This document shows positions 9,761 through 20,850 of a DNA stretch of 64,000 nt, piece after piece. Numbering within the stretch: position 1 is the stretch's first letter; each line of letters opens with the position of its first letter. This DNA comes from Garcia nutans (taxonomy: Eukaryota; Streptophyta; Magnoliopsida; Malpighiales; Euphorbiaceae): positions 10,622,501 through 10,686,500 of the forward strand of contig CANTUV010000062.1 in NCBI GenBank assembly GCA_947685225.1. Reading direction: 5' to 3'. Both the position numbers and the translations under genes were made by a program. The notes beneath the pieces were generated by a model. It was not told the DNA's origin. It ran no database searches and worked only from the letters and a program-made list of their open reading frames with translations.

Positions 9761-12700
9761 TGCCATATCCGTAATTTTGGAGAAATTAAATAGGTATTTG
9801 GAGATATAAAAGTTATACATAACCAATATATATACCTAGTGTATATATAACATATACATATGGTATATTAATTGTATATGTTGGATATATATATATATTA
9901 CATACTTAATATATGTAATACACATATAAGGTAAATTTGATGTGTATATAGGAATATTATTTGTGCATATGGGTATTTATATTCATTAAATATACATTAT
10001 ATAGACATAGTATATACATTACATAAATATGTACATAATGATATATGTGAAATATAAGTAACATATATAAGATACATACATATATATATAATATACAATA
10101 TATATATATTTGGGATATAATTTGGCGTTGGAAAAGTGAATGATGAAAATAATAATAATAAAATAATATTAGATAGTGGAAGATGATGAAAAAGTGTGAT
10201 ATTTTGTAATTATTAATTAATTAATAATAAGTAAATAAAAATAATTCAATATTAATTTATTTTTGGGTGGTAGAAGATTAAATATATTTACTAATAATCA
10301 ATTAAATAAATAAATATTTATATATATAAGGCTAGAAAGTAAAGAAGAAAGAAATTAAAAAGACAAAAACATAAATAGTAAAAGAGGGGTAAATTAGTAA
10401 ATATAATTTATAAAATTTAAAACTTAATAAAATAATTTAAAAAGAAAATATTTTTAAATGGAAGATGAAAATTGATATTTTTAAAATAAACAAATAATTA
10501 ATTAATTAAAATAATATAAAAATATATATGTGGTCTTAAATGAAGGAAAGAGAAAAAAAAATTAAAAATTTAAAAAGAATTTTTTTTCTTCTTCTTCTTC
10601 CTCTCTTTGACGTTTTCTCCATGGATGAGGAAGGTTGGTTTTTGCTTCATTTAAACAACCAATTTCCAAGGATTTTACAAGAACCAAGTGGGTGTTGGTG
10701 ATTTCTTCATAAATTAGTAAGTTTTCATTTACAATTTTGAAGTTCCATCTAAATATATGATTATGTATAATTTGAGATTTTAATAGAGTGTGTTTTAATT
10801 GGTTAAATGCATATGAAAGATGCTATTTTATTTAATTATTAATGATTCTTAAGTTGGATTGAAGAAATGGTTAAGTTTGAGTTAAGTTGGTTGAAGAGAG
10901 AGAATTTAGGGTTATGGAACATTTGGGTTTTTGAAATCATGAGTTTTAATTGTGAAAATTGGTTCCAAATGTGTTGTTTTGATGCATAAACAAAGATTTT
11001 AAAATCAAATGATAGATTTAGTTAAGTTTGGATAGAGTTTGAAGATGGTAATATTGATTTAGGGTCTTGAAAAAGTGAATTTTTAAAGAATGATTAATTG
11101 TTTGATTTTAATGCTTAAATCATGCTATTTAATGATATAAGTGGTGGAAATAAGATTGAAATGATAATTGAATTGAGTTGGAATGGAGATCCTTCAATGG
11201 TGAAGGTTTTGCCATTTTAGGATTTTGGGCATAAGCATGTGATTAATTAATGTAATTGGTTTAAAAATGCTAAAACATGTTTCTAATCATATTAATAAAC
11301 TTAAAACACTAATTTAAATGGCTTGAAATGGTTTTTCAAAGTTAAAGTGAGGTGAAGCTTAATTTTAGAATTTGGTTTAGAGTGATGTTTAATTATGGTT
11401 TGATGTTGAAAATACCTTAGAATGTGATATTAAATGATTATGTATGATCACATTTGGTATAGGAATTAAGGGAGGTTGATTTGTTTCATCCAAGTGGTGA
11501 AGGGCAAGTTGGAAGGATAGGATTGGAGGTTGTGATAAGCTTGCTTTGGGTTGCTAGTGGAGGTATGTACAAACTTTGAATATATTGTTTATATTTGCAT
11601 GACATTTGGGCTTAACACATTTTGGTTGGAAAATGTGTTAAGTTACTTTGTTCATTGATTTAGTATGAATAATGTGCTATGACATTTGTAATGTCATATA
11701 TGTGTTAAATGCATTGTGAAAAGTCATTGATAATAGCTAAATTGTGTTGAATGTGAAAATACCCAAAGTAATTGAGTATTGTGTTGTGAATGCAAAAATG
11801 AGATATGTGGAATAATGAAATGAATTGATATTGATAAAAATGAGAAAGATGTGAAAAATGAGAAAAATGAGAAAAAAAAATGTGAAAATAAGGCAATGTG
11901 CTTAGATTGAATATGTGACAATGAGAAAGAGATTAATAATGAGAAAAATGAATAAATAAAAAAAGTGAGAAAAAAAATGTTGATAAAGGAATTATGAAAG
12001 AATTTGATAATGAGAAATATGAATAAATTGTGTGCCTAGTATGTTATTCAATTTTCAGAATTCTGGGTTTGGTGGCATGCCTATGATTGCCTACGAGCTA
12101 AACGCTGGAATGGTGAAAAGACTGGGTCGTAAGCCAGGCCAGCTGATAAATATGATCTTTTTGGGGTGAAAAGACTAGGTCAGCTTCAAAAACTGTAGCA
12201 GTCTAACCGGGTTGAGGACCAAGATACTGGGGCCTAAGGGTCTAGCCGGGTTGAGGTCCAAGAGACTGGGGCTGTTACATTATCCATGGATATATTGCCT
12301 ACGGAGCTAGACACATGGTATCATTATGGACCAAAGCAGTAACTTTGAAATTTGAATAGCATATTAGATCCTTTTTGGGCCCATGCTTGTCTTTGCTTTA
12401 ATATGAATTATGAACTGTGATACAATTGAGCAATATAATGCTATGAGTTGTGATTATGAAATATTTAAAAAATATAAGAAAGTAGAATGATGTGACATCC
12501 ATATGCATTGTGCATTGGCATTGCATTGAGTTTTATTGTTATTATCAATTTTTGTACCACTAGGCTTCGGCTTAGCGTGACTATAATTCGCAGCGCAGGT
12601 GTCATGGATGATTTTGTAGAGCCAGAGAGTTTTACTAGACCTGGTCGGGTCTAGATTTGTATTTATTGAGCTTGAAGAGTTATTTTTGGATACATCAAGA

Positions 12701-13226
12701 TCAGAGCCAGTTGCCAGCATGTAGATATTTGATATTACAATGTATTTTGATATTATATATGTTATGATATGTTTTTGGAAGTATATAATGTAAATTATAA
12801 AGAATGTTTTGAATAATTCGTTCAGATGAGATTTTATATGTGTTGTTAATTTATATATCTATATATAAGTATTTTGAGAAAATATGGAGAAATTGAGAAG
12901 TATTGGTGAAATGGTGAATTAATTTTTATTGGAAGTGTTTGCTTTATGCAGGTTGTGTTTTACTGAATTTTGGGAACGTCCAAATTACAAACAAAACTCT
13001 AGCGAATTTTTTCCAGAGATTTTCATATAAAATATTTAGTTTGGATTCCTATAACAAGCAAAGAATATTTATATACTATTTATTTTATATATTAGTATTT
13101 GAAATCTTAAAACAGAAATGTGAAAATTTTTATTAAATCGGTCTATGACATTTTTATACCATATATGCATATTTTAAATATGCTGAAAATACGTATTGTA
13201 TGTATATAGGGTATAAGGGTGTTACA
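9761..13226 (+). mobile_element. 3' LTR of a Tekay-like Ty3 retrotransposon
   Basis: The LTR starts after the polypurine tract (TGCCATATCC, eroded from TGTAACATCC) and ends GGGTGTTACA at 13226, 3466 bp in all. Its last 90 bp and the block at 12060-12350 (CTGGGGCCTAAGGGTCTAGC and neighbouring text) match the inverse of 34504-34600 and 35340-35640. The 5' half of the element is not present. The strand is strongly depleted in C. Confidence 0.7.
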
Positions 13227-13410
13227 CTCGGGTCCAAGTACCCAGTCTCGGGTCCAAGTATTCAATCACGGGTCCAAGTACTCAATTAAGTCTCGGGTCC
13301 AAGTACCCAATCATGGGTCTAAGTACCCAATCCAGTCTCGGGTCCAAGTATCCAAATTAGATTTAGTCTCGGGTCCAAGTACCAGTCTTTGGTCTAGGTA
13401 CCTAAATATT
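13227..13410 (+). repeat. Degenerate tandem repeat, TCTCGGGTCCAAGTACCCAA type
   Basis: About eight imperfect units of 20-30 bp share GGGTCCAAGTA. The array lies just upstream of a polypurine tract. It is probably the 3' untranslated part of the LTR element whose LTR starts at 13539, and it is cut at its left by the Tekay LTR. Confidence 0.7.
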
Positions 13411-13538
13411 TTTTGGGTCCAAACTCAAACCAACTCCAACCTCGAGTCAAGAACCTATCATCATCCAAAATCTGATCAAAGTCATGTTGATTTTCACTCT
13501 ATTAACAAAGTCTCGGATCATTCAAGCAGGGGGCAAAC
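13411..13538 (+). other. 3' untranslated end with polypurine tract
   Basis: No coding homology. AAGCAGGGGGCAAAC at 13524-13538 is a polypurine-like tract immediately before TGTAAACTCTT, a plausible LTR start. Confidence 0.45.
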
Positions 13539-14366
13539 TGTAAACTCTTAAATTTGGACCGATTTAAATTTAAAAGGTTTATGTTGGTCCATTATGAATT
13601 TAGATTTCTTAAACCTAATTTTAGAATTAAATTGGAAGTTATATCAAAATTGCAAAAATATTGGCTGAAAATTTAATTATTTTGGACCGGTTTGAGTCAA
13701 AATTAATGGTTTTGGTCGAGTTGATTTTTTTAAATTGATATGGGTGCTGCCCATATAGATTTGGGAGGACCAAATCGATATGGGTAAGTTCCTCGTATCG
13801 ATTTTGGCAAGCCAAATCGATATGAGGCAATTTCATATCGATTTGGCTAGTCCAAATCGATATGAGGCAATTTCATATCGATTTGGCTAGCCCAAATCGA
13901 TATGGAATCTGTCTCATATCGATTTGGCTAGCCCCAATCGATATGAGTTGCACTCCATGTTGATTTTGACCTTTAATCCGAGTCCTAAATGTAATTGTAC
14001 CGGCCATTAGACTCCCTAATTAACTTATGAGAGTCGGATTAGGTTTAGGTTAAAGTGTTGGTTTTCATATAAATACATGATTAACACAAATAAAAGAGGG
14101 AGGGAGGCAAACTGAGAGGAAGAGATCAACAGGAATTTGGATTAACAAATTGGCAGTGAAAAGACAGTAGCAATTTGATAAAGCAATTGAGCAACGTCAA
14201 GCAAGTAAGGAAAAAAACATTCTGAAAACAAAGAAGAAAGCAAATCAAAGTGGCAGTGGCTAATCTTTGGATCATGAAGTTTTCAACCAAGAATCAATTG
14301 TTCTAGGCATAAAAGAAAAGATAGCTTGGATCAACACATCAACTTGGTGGAACCTACAATACAAGT
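13539..14366 (+). mobile_element. LTR (3' copy) of an unclassified LTR element, split by a copia insertion
   Basis: It starts TGTAAACTCTT after a polypurine tract. A TATA box, TATAAATA, lies at 14068-14075 and purine-rich transcribed-like sequence follows. The copia element at 14367 interrupts it. It may end near 14360 or continue for some bases after 18468. Confidence 0.45.
13735..13965. repeat. Palindromic repeat array around CATATCGATTTGG
   Basis: CCAAATCGATATG and its inverse CATATCGATTTGG alternate about eight times, joined by GCTAGC-like or AGGCAATTT linkers. Each pair can form a hairpin with a stem of 12-13 bp. It sits in the U3-like part of the LTR upstream of its TATA box. Confidence 0.75.
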
Positions 14367-15462
14367 TGTTGACCTAGATTTAGGTCAATCTTGTTTTTTA
14401 TCTTGGCAAACAAATTGAAGTGATCTAATGGCTTCAATGAGTGTCTATATGGCAGGAAAGCAACTTAGAATGAGCTGAAAATGCAAAGAAATTTGAAGAT
14501 TTCCTAAGTGCTGAAAATCTGTCTTTGAAGGGATGCACGACCGCCCCAAAGGTGTGCGCGACCATCCAAGAATGTGCGACCGCCCCAAGGGATTGCGCGA
14601 CCATCCAAACTGTCTTGGTTTGACAGAGAGGTTCGCGGTGGCGTGGAGCGGTGAATGACTCGATGCAAGACAATGCGCGACCGCCCAATGTGGCTGCGCG
14701 ACCGCTAAATTTATATAGCCGTTGGTGGGCTTCAACGGCTAGTTAAAGAACCAATTAGAGATTTGAATTGCGCGACCGCACTAGACTGCTGGGATGACCG
14801 CACAAACAGATACGCGACCTCCCAAAGGTGGTGAGCGACCATCCCAGGATGCGCGACCATCCAGAGGTGGTGCGCGACAGCACCAACAGTCTGACACAAA
14901 AATCCAAGAAGATTTTGTGGCTGTTGGAGTTGCACTTTTCTACCCACTTCACCAACGGGCAGAACTTGTTTGAGGCCTATAAATACCACCTCAAACAAGT
15001 CTTCTAGCAAGAGAATAAATACTAATATTGTCCAAACTCTTGCAATTTATTTACTTAAGCTTTCATCTATTTATCTCTTCATGTAAGGTTGAGTGTTAGC
15101 CACTAAAACACCAATTGTAAGGTTGTGAGAGTGAGCCTAGTAAAACTCTTGTAAGTGGTTTGAGTATTAACCTTAGTAAAACACTTGTCAAGTTAGGTGT
15201 GAGCTTGTAAAAACACCAAAGTTGGAAAGTGAGCTTGTAAAAACTTCAAAGATTAGTGGAACCTTAACAAGTTGTTAAGGAAGTGGATATAAGATTGAAG
15301 TAAATCCGAACCACTATAAATCTTGTGTGTTCTTTCTTTCTTCCATTACTCAACCATCTCTTAATTCCGCATTTCTATTTTGTTGAGTTTTTTAATTGTC
15401 ATTATTTCTTGAGGAAACCAATTCACCCCCCCCCCCCTCTTGGTTGCCATCTTGGGACAACA
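14367..15462 (+). repeat. 5' LTR of the gag-only copia element
   Basis: 1096 bp, TG...CA. It contains a GC-rich array of GCGCGACC motifs (14530-14890) and a TATA box, TATAAATA, at 14978-14985. A C12 run lies near the end. Compared with the 3' LTR it lacks about 29 bp near 14756. Confidence 0.9.
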
Positions 15463-15464
15463 AT

Positions 15465-15476
15465 TGGTATCAGAGC
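15465..15476 (+). promoter_or_regulatory. Primer-binding site (initiator tRNA-Met)
   Basis: TGGTATCAGAGC two bases after the 5' LTR, the usual copia primer site. Confidence 0.9.
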
Positions 15477-15568
15477 TTTGAAATTTCTTAAACTTAATTG
15501 AGATATTTGATCCTCAAAGGCAACCACACCCACTAATACCTCTACATCAATTTTTTTCTTCTAACTCC

Positions 15569-16588
15569 ATGGCTCATTATCATGGAAACTCAAACTCCCT
15601 TGTTATACCTCACTTTGATTATTCATATTGGAAATACAAGATGTTTTTGCTCCTAGATAGTGAAGGAATAGAGCTTTGGGATTATGTTGAAAATGAGTGG
15701 AAAATTCCTACAAGAGTGGTTGATGGTGTAGAAAAAGAGATTCCATGAAAAGAGTGGAATGAAGAACAAAGAAGAAGCAATGGGAGAGATAAAAAGGCTT
15801 CTTTCATTCTCCTAAGCTCATTGCCAAAGGAAGAATGTGGAAGAATTCTTGGATGCTCAAATGCCTATAGTATTTGGAAGACCTTGGAGAATTATCATGA
15901 GGGTACTAATCAAGTAAAATTCATGAAGGCCCAAATGCTTGTTCAAGAGTATGAACTCTTCAAAATGAAGTCCTTTGAAGATGTCACGGAGATGACCAAC
16001 CGACTTCTTGCCATTGTCAATGATTTGAGGAAATTTGGCAAAGTTTACTCTTTGGAAGACATAAATTGTAAAATCCTTAGAATTCTTACAAAGAAGAAAT
16101 TTGAAGCAAGAGTATCATCCATTGAGGAAGCACATGATTTGAGCAAGCTTCCAACGGATGTCCTCATTGGAAAATTACTCACACATGAGATGGCAATGGA
16201 AATGCAAGAAGAGCAAGAAGAAGAAGAAGAAGAGCAAGCAATTGCAAATCTATGTCTCATGGCTATGGGAGATGATGAACACTCCAATGAGGTAGGTACC
16301 CAATCTTTAAACATGAATTTAAATTACAACAATATTGATGATGCTTTAGATGATAGTGATATAATTGAACATATGAACCTCAGAGTAGAAAAATATTTTT
16401 CTAAGATAAAATTTCATAAGGACAAATGCTCTAAACTAGAAGAGGATTTTGTATGTTTAAAAAATTCTACTTTAGAATTAAAGACCTCAAATGAACAAAT
16501 ATCTAAAAACAAACATAGCTTAGAAAAGGTTATCAAGGAAAACCCCCTAATTGACAAGGGAAAATGGCATGAAGATGGAGGAGAATGA
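15569..16588 (+). pseudogene. copia gag-like protein (UBN2/DUF4219 type), one internal stop
   Basis: The frame begins at ATG 15569, soon after the primer site, and runs 340 codons to the TGA at 16586-16588, broken by a single in-frame TGA at 15746-15748. That stop is one C-to-T step from an arginine codon. The N-terminal part (FDYSYWKYKMFLLLDS) and IWKTLENYHEGTNQVKFMK are typical of the UBN2/DUF4219 capsid-like domain of plant copia elements. An acidic glutamate run follows (about residues 213-224), then a lysine-rich, coiled-coil-like C-terminus. No CCHC knuckle is present, and the frame stops before any protease. Its role would be forming the particle that packages the RNA. Translation from an internal methionine at 15821 would give 255 residues. 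Confidence 0.8.
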
Positions 16589-17319
16589 GTACTTCATCAA
16601 ACCAAGTCCAACAATGCTGATAATAAGGCAATTGGCATTAAAAAATTGGTAATAATTCTTGCCTTACAACATTTGAACTTTTATACTTTTAATTTTTACC
16701 TTACATGTTGTGTTTGACATTAATGTTGAAAAATGATTTTATGGTTGACTAAATTATTTTTGTTACATTTTAAATTTGTTCATAATTAAGTTAATCACTT
16801 TCTTGAATTGTATTTAATTTTCTTTTTATATTCCTCTTGATTTGACTCCAACAAGAGAGGAGAAAACTTGAATATTTTGATAAAAATGGATCTCAATTGT
16901 TTCTAAGTTTTTCACTTCTTGAGGGGGAGATCATCAATTGAGGGGGAGTATAATCCAATCAATTGGTATCCTTAACATATTTTTCATTGATTTTGACATT
17001 TTCATTGATTGGTACTTTTATTTTTCCTAAGTATATGACTTTGATTTGTGTTAATTGTGAATTTTGTTTATGGTGATTGGCCATTGGCTTTGAATTCTAT
17101 TATAAAGTCACACCAACACTTATTTTGATCTTGTCTTGGCCATTGGCTTGATTGCTCTTCATCTCTCCCCTCCTCTTTTTAAATTTTGGCAAAGGGGGAG
17201 AGAATTTGATGAATTTGAACATTATCTTTTGATTTTTCTTATGTTTTTCCATAATGGGAAGTATTGCCTATTTTTGTTGATTATTTTTATTTCAAATTCA
17301 ATTTGATTGCCAAAATCAA
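16589..17319 (+). other. Non-coding 3' part of the gag-only element
   Basis: AT-rich with repeated purine clusters such as GAGGGGGAG (16921, 16940) and AAGGGGGAG (17193). No pol remnants are readable. Confidence 0.6.
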
Positions 17320-17331
17320 AAAGGGGGAGAT

Positions 17332-18463
17332 TGTTGACCTAGATTTAGGTCAATCTTGTTTTTGATCTTGGCAAACAAATTGAAGTGATCTAATGGCTTC
17401 AATGAGTATCTATATGGCAGGAAAGCAACTTAGAATGAGCTGAAATGCAAAGAAATTTGAAGATTTCCTAAGTGCTGAAAATCTGTCTTTGAAGGGATGC
17501 GCGACCGCCCCAAGGGTGTGCGCGACCATCCAAGAATGTGCGACCGCCCCAAGGGGTTGCGCGACCATCCAAACTGTCTTGGTTTAACAGAGAGGTTCGC
17601 GGTGGCGTGGAGCGGTGAATGACTCGACGCAAGACAATGCGCGACCGCCCAATGTGGCTGCGCGATCGCTAAATTTATATAGCCGTTGGTGGGCTTCAAC
17701 GGCTAGTTAAAGAACCAATAAGAAGATGCCACGTGTCAAGTAGCCGTTAGAGATTTGAATTGTGCGACCGCACTAGACTGCTGGGATGACTGCACAAATA
17801 GATACGCGACCGCCCAAAGGTGGTGAGCGACCATCCCAGGATGCGCGACCATCCAGAGGTGGTGCGCGACCGCACTAACAGTCTGACACAAAAATCCAAG
17901 AAGATTTTGTGGATGTTGGAGTTGCACTTTTCTACCCACTTCACCAACGGGCAGAACTTGTTTGAGGCCTATAAATACCACCTCAAACAAGTCTTCTAGC
18001 AAGAGAATAAATACTAATATTGTCCAAACTCTTGCAATTTATTTACTTAAGCTTTCATCTATTTATCTCTTCATGTAAGGTTGAGTGTTAGCCACTAAAA
18101 CACCAATTGTAAGGTTGTGAGAGTGAGCCTAGTAAAACTTTTGTAAGTAGTTTGAGTATTAACCTTAGTAAAACACTTGTCAAGTTAGGTGTGAGCTTGT
18201 AAAAACACTAAAGTTGGAAGTGAGCTTGTAAAAACTTTAAAGATTAGTGGAACCTTAACAAGTTGTTAAGGAAGTGGATGTAGGATTGAAGTAAATCTGA
18301 ACCACTATAAATCTTGTGTGTTCTTTCTTTCTTCCATTACTCAACCATCTCTTAATTCCGCATTTCTATTTTGTTGAGGTTTTTAATTGTCATTATTTCT
18401 TGAGGAAACCAATTCACCCCCCCCCCCCCCCCCCCCCCTCTTGGTTGTCATCTTGGGACAACA
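17332..18463 (+). repeat. 3' LTR of the gag-only copia element
   Basis: 1132 bp and nearly identical to the 5' LTR. It carries the extra segment at about 17720-17746 containing CCACGTGTC and a C22 run near the end. TATA box at 17970-17977. Followed by CAAGT. Confidence 0.9.
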
Positions 18464-18468
18464 CAAGT

Positions 18469-18579
18469 AACGTTCTTATTAACTCATCCAGTTAAACATA
18501 TTGATTAATTTTAAACACTTAACTCATTTAATTTACCGTGATAATAATTCATGAAATAGAATTTTGCAACAAATTTTAT
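18469..18579. other. Short AT-rich flank, nothing recognised
   Basis: Sequence after the copia target duplication and before recognisable Ogre-type LTR sequence. It may be the continuation of the LTR that begins at 13539. Confidence 0.3.
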
Positions 18580-19465
18580 GATCACTTACAGTATCAAAAA
18601 ACCCTATCACTCTAATGTTATTTTCTAAAGTCCCCAAACCCTAATTTGATTCCAAGTATCCATAAAATCACAGTTTTTTCATCAAACCCTAAAATTGTTT
18701 TTATAAAAATTCTAAACCCTAAATGTTAATTAAAAAATCCTAATTCAAGATGTAAACCTAAATTTATATATTTATTGCTTTATTTAATTTTAGATTTGAT
18801 TATGTAGTTTATTATATATTTTGATGGTTGATTTATTTGCTTTCATTATTTTATTTATTTAATTTATCATGGATGAATATTTTTTAAATTATTATTTGTT
18901 TATTAAAATTGTAAAAGGTATGTTTTCATGATTGGGTACCTCATTAATTAATCTTTATGCAATCTAATTTATTTTCATATTTTAGAATTAAAGTAAAGGA
19001 CATATTTTCACCTTTCGGTGGATGTCCTATTTAGTTTTAGACATTGGACGATGTTAGGACACGTTTTCATCCTTGGATGGGTGTCCATTTATTTATTTTA
19101 TTTGGACATTGCTTTAATTTTAATATTTTAATATAATGTTGCATGTAGTATGGATAATATCGTTATATTTAAGAATTTTATAATATTAAGACCTGAAAAG
19201 GAGGTCGGTTCCAATGAACCGGGCGTTGTGGGAGTGCTGGGCCATTTCTCACCTTCCCCACATGTACCTAACTTTTCGAACCCATTAGGGGGTTGAGGAT
19301 TCTTTAGGAATCGAGTCATTCACCCCTTTCTTTTTTCTGGTTCGTCCGGGAAGCCACTCCATTTTCTCCCAGCTTAGGCCCGTGTTCTCTAAGGCCTCAA
19401 GCCAAACAGTGTTGAAGTCGCAAGAATCATTCCACCGGGAGTGGGGGCGAAAATCCCCGCTCACA
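18580..19465 (+). mobile_element. Ogre/Tat-like LTR, 5'-truncated, plus orientation
   Basis: It is the inverse match of 6080-7480. The AAACCCTAA-rich part comes first, then GTGTCCATTTATTTATTTTA, then the GC-richer block ending CCCCGCTCACA at 19465. The TGTAGACCC start is not found and no primer site follows, so this is a truncated or solo LTR. It lies against the minus-strand Ty3 protease remnant. Confidence 0.65.
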
Positions 19466-19470
19466 GTGAT

Positions 19471-20850
19471 CTCAACATCTTCACCTGATCTTCATATACT
19501 TGTTTAGGTGACAATGGAGCAAAAGTGAAATTTAAACTATTTAGGCTGAAAGAATAATGATTCTTAAAGCCATCATGCAAAGCCTTTCTATCAAACTGCC
19601 ATGGACAACCAAGAAGAATATGGCTAGTATGCATAGGCACAACATCACAACAAACTTCATCTTTATATCACCCAATTGCAAAAGAGAACATAACCTGCTT
19701 TGTTACCTTCACCTCTCCACAATCATTCAACTATTGCAGCTTGTAGGGACTACGATGTTTTGTGCATGTTAACCCTAATTTATCCACAAAATCAGTACTA
19801 GCAACATTTGCACGACTACCCCCATCAATGATCATGCTGCACATTTTTCCATTCACGATGCAACGAGTATGGAAAATATTCTCTCTTTGATTACTATCTT
19901 CATCTTTAATTTGCATGTTTAAGGCTCTTCTAATAACCAAAGATTCACCATGTGCAGGATACTCAACGATATGTTCAATTTCCTCTAATGGTGGCATGCT
20001 ATCATTATCATTATCATCACTTTCATGTTCACTAGCACTATCAATTTCACCATTATCTCTTATCAACATGATTTTCTTATTTGGAGATTGAGATGCTATA
20101 TGCCCTACTCCTAAACACCTAAAGCATTTAATGGTGCTATGCTTTTGATTAGAGTTAGATGTTTTAGAGATACCTTTAGGGTCGGCTGGAACTTGCTTTT
20201 CCTTTCCTTTCTAGGAAGCTTCCTTCCCTTGAGGATTATCATCGTTCTTTGGCCACTTTGAAGTGAAACTAGATCTGGAATTAGAAAATCCCTTTGTTGC
20301 TCCCTTTAGTTTCAGTTGCTTCTCCACTTTCATGGCCATGTGTACCATATCTTCAAGCTCCATATAATGATATAATTCAACTATGTTGGCAATCTCCCTA
20401 TTCAGCCCACTCAAAAATCGAGCCATAGTGATTTCTAAATCCTCCTCTATATTAGTTCTACTCATGATCATCTCCATTTCTTTATGGTAATCCTCCACTG
20501 ACATGGATCCTTGAGTTAACCGTTGTAATCTTTGGTGAAGCTCCCTATAATAGTAAGATGGTACAAATCTCTTTCTCATCACAGTTTTCATTTCAGCCCA
20601 AGTAGTGATGGTTCTTTCTCCATTTCTCCTCTTGGAAATCATTAATTGATCCCACCAAACTAGTGCATATTCCATAAATTCAACTGATGCAAGTTTAACT
20701 TTCTTCATTACACTATAATTATGACAATCAAACACCAACTCAACTTTTCTTTTCCATTCAAGGTAAGCTTCAGCATCATTTCTCCTTTTGAATGATGGTA
20801 TCTTCATTTTTATGGAAGATATTTTGTTGTCCCTTTGTTGAGGTCTTCTT
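19471..20850 (-). pseudogene. Ty3-type gag and protease fragment
   Basis: Minus-strand gag (20850 to about 20211) contains [25 protein letters not shown] and [18 protein letters not shown], the Retrotrans_gag capsid domain. A damaged zinc knuckle near 20090-20135 reads CFRCLGVGHIASQS, with the last Cys changed. The protease part (20069 to about 19480) has MIIDGGSRANVAS, in which the usual DSG or DTG catalytic triplet is DGG, so the enzyme would be inactive. A stop at about 20211 and another near 19731 break the frame. Reverse transcriptase is missing. The fragment ends against the Ogre-type LTR at 19465. The family is probably a small Ty3 lineage; the exact clade is not assigned. Confidence 0.72.

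Larger units (their letters stand above)
14367..18463 (+). mobile_element. Non-autonomous gag-only Ty1/copia retrotransposon
   Basis: The element has two near-identical LTRs (14367-15462 and 17332-18463), both TGTTGACC...GGGACAACA. It has a methionine-tRNA primer site at 15465-15476, one gag-like gene, and a polypurine tract AAAGGGGGAGAT at 17320-17331. The target duplication CAAGT (14362-14366 and 18464-18468) is perfect. No protease, integrase, reverse transcriptase or RNase H is encoded, so mobility would depend on a related autonomous copia element. The structure and the coiled-coil gag resemble SIRE-type elements, but that lineage call is inference. Confidence 0.9.

Noticed and set aside
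14434..15010. Minus-strand frames of 66-96 codons, duplicated at 17430-18002
   Set aside because: They lie inside the copia LTRs and reflect the GCGCGACC repeats; their duplication is simply the LTR pair.
15465..15476. Possible tRNA-like sequence (TGGTATCAGAGC)
   Set aside because: It is only the primer-binding site complementary to a tRNA end; no tRNA gene structure surrounds it. The same applies to 6061-6078 and 47321-47341.
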